DNA of 56,501 nt from Pseudomonadota bacterium (GTDB lineage: Bacteria > Pseudomonadota > Gammaproteobacteria > Burkholderiales > Casimicrobiaceae), in contig JAFEDG010000155.1 in NCBI GenBank assembly GCA_018241745.1, forward strand, positions 1-56,501, in the 5' to 3' direction. Below the pieces are notes generated by a model. That model was not told where the DNA came from. It saw nothing but the letters and a program-made list of their open reading frames with translations, and searched no databases. This document shows, one piece after another, positions 30,811 to 39,838 of the stretch (the stretch's first letter is position 1; each line of letters begins with the position of its first letter). Made by a program: the position numbers and the translations under genes.

Positions 30811-31901
30811 GGATTGGCTGCCAGCAGCCCCAGCGTGCGGAGCGCGGCCTTGTCCTGCGCGTGCGGGCTGCGCAGCAGGTAGGCGACGGCTGCGTACCGC
30901 GACGCCGCGTCGGTCATCGCATTGGCTTGCAGCAACTGGAGATACGCCGGCGCCGCACTCCAATCGTTCCATTCCGCCAGCTCGCCGGCGACCATCCCGG
31001 CAACCTGCGGGTGGGATTTGACGAAGCGGTGGAAGACCGCGCAGATGTCGGCCCGCGGAATGGCGGCATCGGTGTCGCCCTGGACCCCGAGCGCCTGGAT
31101 CGCGGCCTCCGTCTCGGCCAGCGTCGTCCTGCGATCGACGAAATAGGTGGACTCGACCCACGCGAGCCGCGACGGTCCGCGCAGTTCCAGGTAGGCGCCC
31201 AGCATCGGTCCGACATTCGTGACGTCATGGTTCTGGTGCGCGCGCACGAGCGCCTGCTCGAGGCGCGCGGCGTCACTTGCGTCGCCCGCGACGCCCAGCA
31301 GCAACGTGTAGTACGGCGCACGCGCCGTGTGCGCGTACGCGTCGACGCGCTGGCGGAGCACCGCGGCATCCAGCGACGGCTTCTGCGCCCGCATCGCGGC
31401 ATACGGTGCGCGCGCTATTTCCGCGAGCGCGATGTCGGACACCATCGGCTCGTCGCTGTCCACCAGCGGCATGAAATAGGCGACGCGCTTGCTCCATGCC
31501 GCCACGTCGCCCTCGCCCGGGTGGGGAGTCGCCGCGACGTAACGGAGCCACGCGGCCTGGGACGTGGCGATCGCGCCGAAGCTCACCCACGCCGCCCAGC
31601 GGTCCTGCTTCAGCAACAGCAGCGACTTGCCCAACGCCGTCGTCGAGTCAGCCCGGAAGACCGGCTCGGTGACGACCTGGCCACGGTGCAGATCGCCCTT
31701 GATGACTTCGACGACCTGGTATTGACCGGGTGTGGCGGCCGGTACTGCGAGTACTGCGCGCTGCGCGTCGCCAAGTTCCTGGCCCGTCACCGACAGCGAG
31801 AACGCGGACAGGCACAACGGGCAGGCTTGCAGCCCCGCGGCCAGCGCGCATGCCCACAGCGCGACGACCAGTCTTGCCGCAACCTTGCCCGCGGCACTCA
31901 T
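30807..31901 (-). CDS. Exported protein with an N-terminal CPLC motif, function unknown
   Basis: A 364-residue protein I do not recognise by name. It has a signal peptide (hydrophobic stretch about 8-24) and then CPLC at Cys27 to Cys30, in LQACPLC; LQAC could act as a weak lipobox, or CPLC could be a metal or redox site. Residues about 35-90 look beta-rich (TPGQYQVVEVIKGDLHRGQVV). The rest is mostly helical, with repeats such as AAAIQALGVQGD and TDAASRYAAVAYLLRSP that suggest a HEAT-like or TPR-like solenoid. The start overlaps the parvulin gene stop (ATGA) and its stop overlaps the HupE-like start (GTGA), so it is an obligate partner of both. Confidence 0.8.
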   Translation of the reverse strand: MSAAGKVAARLVVALWACALAAGLQACPLCLSAFSLSVTGQELGDAQRAVLAVPAATPGQYQVVEVIKGDLHRGQVVTEPVFRADSTTALGKSLLLLKQDRWAAWVSFGAIATSQAAWLRYVAATPHPGEGDVAAWSKRVAYFMPLVDSDEPMVSDIALAEIARAPYAAMRAQKPSLDAAVLRQRVDAYAHTARAPYYTLLLGVAGDASDAARLEQALVRAHQNHDVTNVGPMLGAYLELRGPSRLAWVESTYFVDRRTTLAETEAAIQALGVQGDTDAAIPRADICAVFHRFVKSHPQVAGMVAGELAEWNDWSAAPAYLQLLQANAMTDAASRYAAVAYLLRSPHAQDKAALRTLGLLAANP

Positions 31902-32878
31902 CGCGGCTGCGTCCCACCTGCGGGCGCCTTGGCTGCGGCGGCGTCCATGGCGGGCAGCACGACCTCGTACTTGGCCCGCATGTCCGCGTACATCCGCGCA
32001 CGCACTTCCTCGCGCTTGGCGCTCATCCATCCCAGCTTGACGTCGGGCTCGATCTCCTCGAATGACGGGATGCGTCCCGGCGTGAGCGAATCGATGTACA
32101 CGAGGTGCCAGCCGTAGCCTGATTCGATCGGCCCCGTCCATTCGCCCGGTTTCAGCTTGAAGAGCGCTTGCGCGAAGCCGGGTCCGAACTGCGCGGCGAT
32201 CTGGTCGGCGGCCCGGTCCGCGTAGTAGTCCTGGAACATGTACGGGTCGCCGACGCGCGCGACGCGATCCGAGCTGGCAGGCTCCCCGTGCAGCGATTCG
32301 AGCGCGCGCTCCGCGTCGCCGCGGGCCTTCGCGCCACGCTTGTCCGGCGAGAAGTAGATGTGGCGGAACGATCCGCGCGGCGGCAGCGCGAACCGCGACG
32401 CGTTGGCCGCGTACCACGCCTTCAACTCCCCGGGCTTGGGCTCCGCGAGGCTGCTGACGTCCTCGGCAAGGAATTCCATCTTCTGCGCCATCCGGCGCTT
32501 GACGATGCTGTCGTCCCGGTCGAGCCCCAGCGTCAACGCCTCGCGATACAGCACCTCCTCGCGCACTTTGGTGTCGACCAGGCTGCGCCATTGCTCCGGC
32601 GTCGGCGGGGGGCGTCCCTGCGCCAGCCACTCCACGCTCATCTGGCGCAGGTCGTCGTCGGTGATGACGATGCGATTGCTGCGGTCGTCGTTCGCAGACT
32701 CCGGATGCAGCCACCGGTACGCGGCAAACATCGCCGCCCCCGCCAGCAGGAAGTAGACGAGCGGCTCGCGCAGCAGTCGCGCCGCCCACGACGACCGCGC
32801 GGGCACCGCCCCCGCCGCCGCGGCCGGCGTCGCGGGCACGGCGACGGCCGCAGGCGGGACGGTATCGTGGGGCGTCAC
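31898..32878 (-). CDS. Membrane-anchored parvulin-type peptidyl-prolyl isomerase
   Basis: A 326-residue protein. A short Pro/Ala-rich cytoplasmic N-terminus precedes one membrane helix ([18 protein letters not shown], about residues 40-57). A helical SurA/PrsA-like N-domain follows ([20 protein letters not shown]), then a PpiC-like parvulin domain (about 165-280) ending with [21 protein letters not shown]. It should fold or escort a periplasmic client. Given the operon, the client is likely the secreted DUF3604 protein or the CPLC protein; this is inference. The gene starts 13 bases after the DUF3604 gene. Confidence 0.88.
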   Translation of the reverse strand: MTPHDTVPPAAVAVPATPAAAAGAVPARSSWAARLLREPLVYFLLAGAAMFAAYRWLHPESANDDRSNRIVITDDDLRQMSVEWLAQGRPPPTPEQWRSLVDTKVREEVLYREALTLGLDRDDSIVKRRMAQKMEFLAEDVSSLAEPKPGELKAWYAANASRFALPPRGSFRHIYFSPDKRGAKARGDAERALESLHGEPASSDRVARVGDPYMFQDYYADRAADQIAAQFGPGFAQALFKLKPGEWTGPIESGYGWHLVYIDSLTPGRIPSFEEIEPDVKLGWMSAKREEVRARMYADMRAKYEVVLPAMDAAAAKAPAGGTQPR

Positions 32879-32891
32879 GCGATCGAGCCCG

Positions 32892-35162
32892 TCACTTCGT
32901 CAGGCTGGCGCTGATCTCGGTCCCGAGGAACAGCGGCGTCGGCTCCAGCACGTAATTCGCATAACCGAACTCGTTGCTGCGGGCTGCGTAGTACTTGTCG
33001 CCGAGCTTGTACACCGTGAGCTCGTAGTCACGATTGCCGAACGACGTGACCACCTTGCCGTTGCGGATCGCATAGTCGCTCGGGATACCTTCGTACGACG
33101 CCTGGAACGCTTCGCCCGCTTCCGACGGCTGCGGGATCCGCGGGTCGACATTCATCGTCATCACGCGGCCGTTGGCCGACCAGTTCTTCTTGAACAGGCC
33201 ATTGGTGACCGTGTTGCGCCACCACGTGTACTTGCCCACGAGCAGCGTCTTCAATGCCGCGTCGTCGAGTGCCACGGCGCCCTTCGCCTGCAGGTCGGTC
33301 ACCAGCATGCCCGGCTTCGCGGCCTTCCGCGCCGTCGCGTCGGGGCTGTAGAAGATCGGCGACGCCCACGCGCGTTCCTGGACCGTCGCCGGGAAGCCCG
33401 CCGGTGGCGGGATCTTCAACTCCTTCGCCTGGATCGTCGTCCAGCGCGGCGTCGGGATCTCCAGCACGCGGGCGTAATAGAACGCGTCGACGGAGGGATC
33501 GAAATCCGGATCCGTCCACGCCGTCTTGAGCTCGACCGAGCCGATCGTGTTCGTGTACGACGCGTTCGCGACGTCCACCGTCGAGCCCACCGGACCGACG
33601 CGGCCGGTGAATGGGTCAGGCTTGCGCTTGCCCGACCACACGACGTCGTAGATCTTCTCGAAGCTCTGCCCGTTCTTCGCCCAGCCCTTGACGATCTGGA
33701 TGCGGTCGAGGTTGCCGGACGTCGGGTCCTTGACGGCCCACACGACGAACGTCGGCGCCTTGCCCTTGCCCGCGGGCAGGTCGGCGCCCATGGGCACGCC
33801 CTTCGCGTAGCTGGTCGCGATCCAGCCCTTCTGCTGCGCGATGTCCTTCGGATAATCCCAGCCGCCGAAGAACCGCAGCTTGATATGGGGACCGCTGGTG
33901 GCGAACGTCTCCTTGCGCTGCATCGCGTTGAAGATCGACGCGCGCGTGTTCTCCTCGGCCCAGACGCCGGTCAGGCCCGCCGGATTCTCTGCGCGGACGT
34001 CGAGACCGGTGAAGTTGCGTCCCGCCATCCGCTGCTTCAGATCGCCGTCGAGCTCCGCATGGCCCCCGAAGAAATTGTTCTGGCGATACGGCACGCCCGT
34101 GTTGTGCGAGTCGGACCCGCCGACGAACCCGGTCTTGAACGGGTTGTACCCGCGCGCCTCCTGCATGGCGACGCCATCCTTCAGCGCCTGGCGGACGTAG
34201 CTGCCGGGGATCGTCGTGAACTTGCCTTCCGGGTCGCCCAACAGGAAGTTGAGGATCTCGAAGCTCGCGAACTCGTCGTTCGGCGACAGCAGCGGATGCG
34301 TCTCGGACGCGCCCTTGATCTGCTTGATCTCGGTCAGGCGTTCGTTACGATCGCGCGACTCGGCCCACGCCTTGTCGATCGGCCGCCCCTTGAAGTCCAC
34401 CTCGGTCGGGAACATCAGCCCGCCCGATACGTTGGCATTGTGCGAGATCGCGAGCAATTCGTTACCGGACTTGCGTTGGCCGTCCATCCAGTTCCACAGG
34501 TCTTCGGGCGCCTGCGAATCGAGCGACGAGAACGGCTGCTCCGGCACCTTGGCGCAGTCCTTGAAGAACACGTTGCGGTGCATGTTCTGGAAGTCCGGCG
34601 TCGACGTCCATTCGTACGCGCAGAACGCCGTGAACTTGCCGGGCTGGTTGGCCGCGTCGGCCGCCGCGTTGTTCGACTTCCACACGGTGCCGGCCACTTC
34701 CGGCGACACGAGCTCCTTGATCGGCTTCATCTCGATCATCGACGTCCCCAGCCACAGGTAGATCCGCTGGATGTCGGACGGCTGCTTGACGAGCAGCTCC
34801 TTGGCGATCGGCAGCTTCGACAGCGTGGACGTCGGGTCGTTGGACAAGCGCACGACGCCCGCGTACTCGGAGTGATCCGTGACGCCCATCCAGTCCAGCG
34901 GCGTGTCGATCTTGATGTCGTAGCCAAGCGGATGCTTGATCGTCTTGCCCTTGGCGTAGTCGTAGGCATCGGCCGGACCGGTCAGGTGATTGCCGAAGAT
35001 GTACGCGTCGAACGACCAGCTGGTGTGGACGTGCGTTTCGCCGAAATAGGCGTCGCGAAGCGGATTGCCCTCCGCGTGCGCGCCAGCGCCGAACAACGCG
35101 CAGATCGCCACGGCGACCGCCCCGGTGCTGCGCCGTACCACGTTTGCGTAATCGATGCCCAT
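32892..35162 (-). CDS. Secreted DUF3604-domain protein (PHP-like metal-dependent fold)
   Basis: A 756-residue exported protein. Signal peptide residues 1-30 end AGAHA. The mature part begins with [15 protein letters not shown], with His44 and His46 in an HxH pair, then [27 protein letters not shown] and [17 protein letters not shown]. These His and Asp motifs resemble the metal ligands of PHP-type phosphoesterases. The start ATG at 35162 has GGGGGAAG six bases upstream; a frame extension of 17 codons lacks this. No catalytic activity is known to me for this family. It heads the four-gene operon and is divergent from the glycosyltransferase gene. Confidence 0.9.
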   Translation of the reverse strand: MGIDYANVVRRSTGAVAVAICALFGAGAHAEGNPLRDAYFGETHVHTSWSFDAYIFGNHLTGPADAYDYAKGKTIKHPLGYDIKIDTPLDWMGVTDHSEYAGVVRLSNDPTSTLSKLPIAKELLVKQPSDIQRIYLWLGTSMIEMKPIKELVSPEVAGTVWKSNNAAADAANQPGKFTAFCAYEWTSTPDFQNMHRNVFFKDCAKVPEQPFSSLDSQAPEDLWNWMDGQRKSGNELLAISHNANVSGGLMFPTEVDFKGRPIDKAWAESRDRNERLTEIKQIKGASETHPLLSPNDEFASFEILNFLLGDPEGKFTTIPGSYVRQALKDGVAMQEARGYNPFKTGFVGGSDSHNTGVPYRQNNFFGGHAELDGDLKQRMAGRNFTGLDVRAENPAGLTGVWAEENTRASIFNAMQRKETFATSGPHIKLRFFGGWDYPKDIAQQKGWIATSYAKGVPMGADLPAGKGKAPTFVVWAVKDPTSGNLDRIQIVKGWAKNGQSFEKIYDVVWSGKRKPDPFTGRVGPVGSTVDVANASYTNTIGSVELKTAWTDPDFDPSVDAFYYARVLEIPTPRWTTIQAKELKIPPPAGFPATVQERAWASPIFYSPDATARKAAKPGMLVTDLQAKGAVALDDAALKTLLVGKYTWWRNTVTNGLFKKNWSANGRVMTMNVDPRIPQPSEAGEAFQASYEGIPSDYAIRNGKVVTSFGNRDYELTVYKLGDKYYAARSNEFGYANYVLEPTPLFLGTEISASLTK

Positions 35163-35470
35163 GCGTCTTCCCCCTGAAAGCTCGTTGGCCGCCGCGCGAA
35201 CCGCCCGGCGCACACCGTCCCCGGCGCCGAGGACAGGCGATAGGCTAATTCGGCACCGATATTCGAGCCATACATTTTTCGACAGTCACGCGCCGAAGCG
35301 AGACGATGTCGCACCTGCGCTACACAGGCGAGCGTGCTTGGTCGCGCACCGGTAGGCGGCATTTGCTCACTCGTGCAAAATCGCGCAACGGCAATTCCTG
35401 CCCCCGACGTCGCGCCTGCATGTAAACCCGACGCGCACCATCGTCGCCCTTACCGCGGAGGATGAGCTGC
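35163..35470. other. 308-base divergent intergenic region
   Basis: This gap separates the DUF3604 operon (minus) and the glycosyltransferase gene (plus). Positions 35242-35290 are notably AT-richer than the flanks and probably hold the promoter of the DUF3604 operon, but I find no box pair above four of six matches. A GGAGG at 35457-35461 is the ribosome-binding site of the plus-strand gene. No RNA gene or open frame is convincing here. Confidence 0.6.
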
Positions 35471-36457
35471 ATGCCTGCGCCCGACGTCTCGATCATCGTC
35501 CCGTGCTACAACGCGGCGCGCACGGTCGCCGCGACGCTCGCCAGCGCGCTCGCTCAGACCGGCCCTTCGTTCGAGCTCATCGTCGTCGACGACGGCTCGA
35601 CCGATCACAGCGCGGCGCTGATCGCGGACTACCAGGCGCAGCGGCCCGACGTCGTGCGCGTCGAGTCCGGGCCCAATCGCGGTGCAGCTGCAGCGCGCAA
35701 CCGCGGCATCGCGCTCGCGCGCGGACGGTTCCTCCTGTTCCTCGACGCGGACGATCGCTTGCGTCCCGGCACGCTGGGCGCGCGCGTCGATGCCCTCGCG
35801 GCGGCGGGCGACGACATCGCGTATACCGACTGGCAGCAGCTCATCGAGCGTGCCGACGGAACATGCGTCCCGGGAGCGATCGTTGCGCGGCCGTGGCAGG
35901 CGTTCCATGCCAACCCGGAAATCGCCATCGCGCGCGGTTTCTGGGCGCCGCCCGCCGCGCTGCTCTACACCCGCGCCTGCGTCGAACGCACCGGCGGCTT
36001 CGACGGCAGCCTCCTGTACATCGAGGACGGACGCTACATGTTCCATGCCGTCCGTCGCGGCGCGCGTATGCGCCACGTGCCCGGCGTTGGCGCCGACTAC
36101 TACATGGCGCATGCGAATCGAAGTGAATCGCGGCGAGACCCGGGCGGCGTGTGGCGCAACATGGTCGTGTACGGGAAGGAAATCGAGGCGACGTGGCGCC
36201 AGGAGGGCGAGCTCGGTCGCGACCAGGCGCAGGCGTTGCTGTGGTTCCTGGGGCGCGCGGCCCGGCACCTGTACGTCGACGATCGCGCCGCATTCCACCA
36301 GACGGTCGCCGCGATGCGGATGCTCGATCCGTCGTATATCCCGCACCCACGGGCATCGATGCGCGCCGTCGCACGGGTGATCGGCTACCCGCGCAGCGAG
36401 GCCGTAGCGCTCGCCGCGCGCACGGTGCTGGCGCGCTTCCGGCGCTCGGGCCGCTGA
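35471..36457 (+). CDS. Family 2 glycosyltransferase
   Basis: A 328-residue GT-A-fold transferase. The nucleotide-sugar domain has VSIIVPCYNAARTV (about residues 5-18), VVDDGSTD and the metal-binding DADD in LFLDADDRLRPG. It adds a sugar from a nucleotide sugar to an acceptor, probably a glycan or lipid; the specificity is not readable. No membrane helix is seen. I chose the second ATG (35471) because GGAGG at 35457-35461 is nine bases upstream; the first ATG at 35462 abuts the GGAGG and could not be used. It is alone, with no polysaccharide cluster around it. Confidence 0.92.
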   Translation: MPAPDVSIIVPCYNAARTVAATLASALAQTGPSFELIVVDDGSTDHSAALIADYQAQRPDVVRVESGPNRGAAAARNRGIALARGRFLLFLDADDRLRPGTLGARVDALAAAGDDIAYTDWQQLIERADGTCVPGAIVARPWQAFHANPEIAIARGFWAPPAALLYTRACVERTGGFDGSLLYIEDGRYMFHAVRRGARMRHVPGVGADYYMAHANRSESRRDPGGVWRNMVVYGKEIEATWRQEGELGRDQAQALLWFLGRAARHLYVDDRAAFHQTVAAMRMLDPSYIPHPRASMRAVARVIGYPRSEAVALAARTVLARFRRSGR

Positions 36458-36601
36458 CCGGATCCAGCTGTCGTAGACCGTGGTGAGGGCGGCCCGCGCG
36501 TCGGCAATTCGTTCGACGCGCGTGCAACGTGAATATTCGTGTCGCAACCCATTGCGCCCACGCTCACGCGGGACTTAGAGTCCGTCAGCGTCGCGATCGA
36601 C

Positions 36602-36632
36602 GGCGGCCCCGCGAGGCATTGAACGGGCCGCC
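36602..36632. repeat. 8-bp inverted repeat in the leader of the IPTL-CTERM-type gene
   Basis: GGCGGCCC (36602-36609) and GGGCCGCC (36625-36632) can pair around a 15-base loop. It lies 49 bases upstream of the start at 36681 and could be a leader stem or a weak terminator for the glycosyltransferase transcript, but it has no U-tract. Confidence 0.4.
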
Positions 36633-36680
36633 GCGATCGTCGATCCGTCCGCTCGTCGTCCACTCAGGGAGAGTCCAACG

Positions 36681-38369
36681 ATGTCGCGTTGTCATCACAT
36701 TGCACGCCATGCACGCCGCATGGGCCAAGCGTGCGCGGGCGTCGTCGCCCTTCTCATCACGCACTTCGCATACGCGGCGACGGTGACCTATACGTCCACG
36801 CAGACGTTCCCGGTGCCACCCGCCTCGACGTTCGCCGGCAGCGGCGGCGGCGATGGGTGGGCGCTGGCGATGACGAGCACCGACGTCTACAACGTGTTCC
36901 ACCACCAGGGATCGTTGACTGTCGCCTGCCACCACCAGGCCGACGCGGCGCAGTGCTGGTCGCCGATCACGGTGGTCGACGCCAGCAGCCGCAATTTCGC
37001 GACATCCGGTCAGCCCGGGCTGTGGATCGACCCGGCGACGGCGCGTCTGTACACGTACGCGACGCGCGACGACGCGACGGCCGGCGTCGTGTGCTTCGAT
37101 ACCGTCGTCGCCGCGACGGCGGGTAATCCGTTCTGCGGATTCACGGCGTTGAGCGCCGTCGGCGAAGCGGCGCTGGCGGGCAACGGGTACCTGGGCAACC
37201 CGTCCCTCGTCGGTTCGCGCGCCTACTCGTTCAACTACGTTCCCGGCGTTGGCGTGGCAGGCACGCAGAACACGATGCTGTGCTTTGACAGGTCGACACT
37301 CGCCGCGTGCGCGGGCCAGCCCTATACGGTCGCGTTCGATGCAAGCAACGTCGCGGTCGGCAATTTCCCGGAACCGGCCCAGGTGGCGATCGGCAACCAG
37401 ATCATCGTCCCGATCGCCACGGTCAGTGGCGGCGAGCAGCTCGCGTGCCTGAACGGCACGACGGCGGGCGGCTGCGGCGGTGTATGGCCGGTCTCACTGG
37501 GCGGAGGAGGCTACGTCGGCAATGCGGGCGCGGCATTTCCGCTGCTGAGTGCGGGCGGCACGCTGCAAGGCCTGTGCCTGCCCAATGGTGCCGGCACGTG
37601 TTTCGGCCTCGACGGTGCCCTCGTGCCGGCCCCCGCGAACCTGGCGGCGGCGCTGCCCGCGAACGATGGTTGGAACGGCCCGGCCTTCGTACTCGGCCCC
37701 CGGGTCTACCTGGCCAACGGCAACGTGGACCAGGTTTTCTGCTTCGATTACAGCACCGGCAACGCGTGCGTGAATTTCCCGATCGCGACGCCCGGTGCCG
37801 GTTACATCTACACGACCAACCCCGACCCCCAGCGTCCGACCTGCGTCTGGATCAATGCCGACTACGGCACCGCGCAGATCCAGAATTTCGACGCCTACAC
37901 CGGGGGCAGCTGCGGGTCCGGAGATATCCGCATTCTCGCCGCGAGCTTCGTCGCACCGGGGCTCGCCTGCGTCCCGGGCACCTACGTCTCGCTCAGGCTC
38001 GTCGCGCCGACGCGCGGCACATACACGAGCGGCACGGTGATGTTCACCGACGGCGACGGCAATCCGATCCCGGGCGCGCCGACGTTGGCACTGGATGGGA
38101 GCGGCAGCGTCGATCTCACGGGGCTGGATCTCAGCACGGCGACAGGCTTGCCACAGTTCATCATCACGCTCGTAGGCGCCGGCGAACCGGGCTCCGTCGT
38201 GGTGACCCTCACGTGGACGGGTGCCGACGACCCTGCGTGTGGCGCCAGCGTCAGACCGAGCGCGCCTCCTCCCCAGCCCGTCCCGACACTGTCGAGCGTA
38301 GCGCTCGCGCTGCTCGCCCTGCTGCTGGGTGCATCGGTGCTGATGATCTTCCGGCATCGGAACGGTTGA
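36681..38369 (+). CDS. Secreted cysteine-pair repeat protein with an IPTL-CTERM-like tail
   Basis: A 562-residue protein with a signal peptide (residues about 1-33, ending AYAAT). Seven blocks between about residues 90 and 410 each hold a close cysteine pair, for example MLCFDRSTLAAC, LACLNGTTAGGC, GLCLPNGAGTC and VFCFDYSTGNAC; the spacing suggests a beta-propeller with disulfides. A beta-sandwich-like domain follows (about 420-520). The tail VPTLSSVALALLALLLGASV followed by FRHRNG is of the IPTL-CTERM type. GGGAGAG lies upstream of the ATG at good spacing. No enzyme motif is visible; it is probably a surface or secreted structural or binding protein. Confidence 0.82.
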   Translation: MSRCHHIARHARRMGQACAGVVALLITHFAYAATVTYTSTQTFPVPPASTFAGSGGGDGWALAMTSTDVYNVFHHQGSLTVACHHQADAAQCWSPITVVDASSRNFATSGQPGLWIDPATARLYTYATRDDATAGVVCFDTVVAATAGNPFCGFTALSAVGEAALAGNGYLGNPSLVGSRAYSFNYVPGVGVAGTQNTMLCFDRSTLAACAGQPYTVAFDASNVAVGNFPEPAQVAIGNQIIVPIATVSGGEQLACLNGTTAGGCGGVWPVSLGGGGYVGNAGAAFPLLSAGGTLQGLCLPNGAGTCFGLDGALVPAPANLAAALPANDGWNGPAFVLGPRVYLANGNVDQVFCFDYSTGNACVNFPIATPGAGYIYTTNPDPQRPTCVWINADYGTAQIQNFDAYTGGSCGSGDIRILAASFVAPGLACVPGTYVSLRLVAPTRGTYTSGTVMFTDGDGNPIPGAPTLALDGSGSVDLTGLDLSTATGLPQFIITLVGAGEPGSVVVTLTWTGADDPACGASVRPSAPPPQPVPTLSSVALALLALLLGASVLMIFRHRNG

Positions 38370-38484
38370 CCGTTCACTTCGGCGGCGCGCGCAGGCGACT
38401 GCGCGCGTCGCTGCTGCCGAGGTGGCCCCGGGGCATGGCGTCGTTGGCCCCCCCCGGAGGCTCCCGTCGCCTGCGTACGGTCGG

Positions 38485-38919
38485 CTACGCGGCCGCGACG
38501 ACAGCGCGTAATCCGAGCAGGTAGCTGTCCACGCCAAAGCCCGCGATCTGGCCCCTGACGATCTCGGAGATCACCGACTCGTGCCGGAACGGCTCGCGCG
38601 CATGCACGTTGGACATGTGCACTTCCGCGATCGGCACCGTCAGGATCGCAAGCGCATCGCGGATTCCGTAGCTGTAGTGCGTCCACGCGCCCGCGTTGAT
38701 CACGACACCGGCGACGTTGTCGCGGAACGCCTGGTGGATGCGCTCGACCATCGCGGCCTCGTGGTTCGTCTGGAACGTCTCCACGCCGACGCCGAGTTCC
38801 TTCCCCAGCGCGGCGAGCCTGGCGTCGATTTCGGCGAGCGTGATCGTCCCGTACTGCTTCGGGTCGCGCTTGCCGAACATGTTGAGGTTGATGCCGTGCA
38901 GCACGAGGAAGGTCTTCAT
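38485..38919 (-). CDS. aroQ: Type II 3-dehydroquinate dehydratase
   Basis: A 144-residue type II dehydroquinase that makes 3-dehydroshikimate. It begins MKTFLVLHGINLNMFGKRDP. Tyr23 in KQYGT is the catalytic tyrosine, INAGAWTHYSYGIRDAL and EVHMSNVHAREPFRHESV carry the substrate-binding Asn and His residues. The usual LHGPNLNLLG is slightly changed (LHGINLNMFG), so a catabolic paralogue acting on quinate-derived substrate is possible. I chose the ATG of MKTF; the 20 codons upstream are not family-like. It is divergent from the shikimate-dehydrogenase-like gene, 43 bases away. Confidence 0.93.
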   Translation of the reverse strand: MKTFLVLHGINLNMFGKRDPKQYGTITLAEIDARLAALGKELGVGVETFQTNHEAAMVERIHQAFRDNVAGVVINAGAWTHYSYGIRDALAILTVPIAEVHMSNVHAREPFRHESVISEIVRGQIAGFGVDSYLLGLRAVVAAA

Positions 38920-38962
38920 GCGCGCTATTATGCCGCCACTCGAGCGCCTGCCCGCCTGCCTC

Positions 38963-39802
38963 ATGATCAACGGCGACACCCTGCTGATCGCGCACCTCGG
39001 CTACCCCACCAAGCCGTTCAAGGCGCCGCTGATCTACAACCCGTATTTCGACAGCATCGGCGTCAACGCCGTCGTGATGCCGATGGGCTCGCTGCCGGAG
39101 GACTACCCGGCCCTCGTGCGCGAGATCTTCAAGCTGACGAACATCCGCGGCGCGCTGGTCACGATGCCGCACAAGGTGACGACGGTCGGGCTGATGGACG
39201 AGGTGACGACCACGGCGCGGATCGCCGGCGCATGCAACGCGATATTGAAGCGCGACGACGGGACATTGCTCGGCGACCTGTTCGACGGCGAAGGCTTCGT
39301 CCGCGGCGTGCGCCGCAAGGGCCGTACGCTTGCAGGCGCGAGCGCGCTGGTGGTCGGCAGCGGCGGCGTCGGTTCCGCGATCGCCGCGTCACTCGCGGCG
39401 GCCGGGGCCGCGCGGCTGGGGCTGTTCGACGTCAGCGCCGCCTCAGCCGACGCGCTGGCGGCGCGGCTGCGCGAGCATTACCCGGCGCTGGCGGTGACGA
39501 CGGGCAGCAAGGATCCGGCCGGCTACGACATCGTTGTCAACGCGTCGCCACTCGGGATGAAGGACGACGACCCGGTGCCGATGGACGTGGCGCGGATTGC
39601 CTCGTCGACGTTCGTCGGCGAGGTGGTGATGACGCGCGAATACACGCCCTTCCTCGCCGCCGCCCGCGAGCGCGGCTGCACGACGCAGGTCGGCGTGGAC
39701 ATGCTGTTCGAGCAGATCCCGGCCTACCTGGAGTTCTTCGGCCTGCCGACGACGACGCCGGACGTGCTGCGCAGCGTCGCCAAGGTCGCGTACCAGCCTT
39801 AG
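38963..39802 (+). CDS. Shikimate/quinate dehydrogenase-like protein
   Basis: A 279-residue oxidoreductase with the AroE architecture: the substrate domain has LVTMPHKVTTV, with the catalytic Lys; the Rossmann domain has VVGSGGVGSAIAASLA. The usual substrate-binding motif NTD is replaced by LFD in GDLFDGEGF; the catalytic Asp is kept. The final segment GVDMLFEQIPAYLEFFG is also AroE-like. The changed motif suggests a substrate other than shikimate, perhaps quinate or a related polyol acid. The start is ATG 38963 (MINGDTLL); ATG 38930 in frame is an alternative. It is divergent from aroQ. Confidence 0.86.
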   Translation: MINGDTLLIAHLGYPTKPFKAPLIYNPYFDSIGVNAVVMPMGSLPEDYPALVREIFKLTNIRGALVTMPHKVTTVGLMDEVTTTARIAGACNAILKRDDGTLLGDLFDGEGFVRGVRRKGRTLAGASALVVGSGGVGSAIAASLAAAGAARLGLFDVSAASADALAARLREHYPALAVTTGSKDPAGYDIVVNASPLGMKDDDPVPMDVARIASSTFVGEVVMTREYTPFLAAARERGCTTQVGVDMLFEQIPAYLEFFGLPTTTPDVLRSVAKVAYQP

Positions 39803-39838
39803 CGCAAGGATTCCCGGCGTGCCGCACACGGAGCATCG

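Noticed and set aside
30811..31161. N-terminal extension of the HupE-like gene
   Set aside because: It overlaps the CPLC gene in another frame; the GTG at 30810 begins a proper signal peptide and overlaps the previous stop as GTGA.
35462..35470. ATG at 35462 as start of the glycosyltransferase
   Set aside because: GGAGG abuts this ATG with no spacing; the ATG at 35471 has a nine-base spacing.
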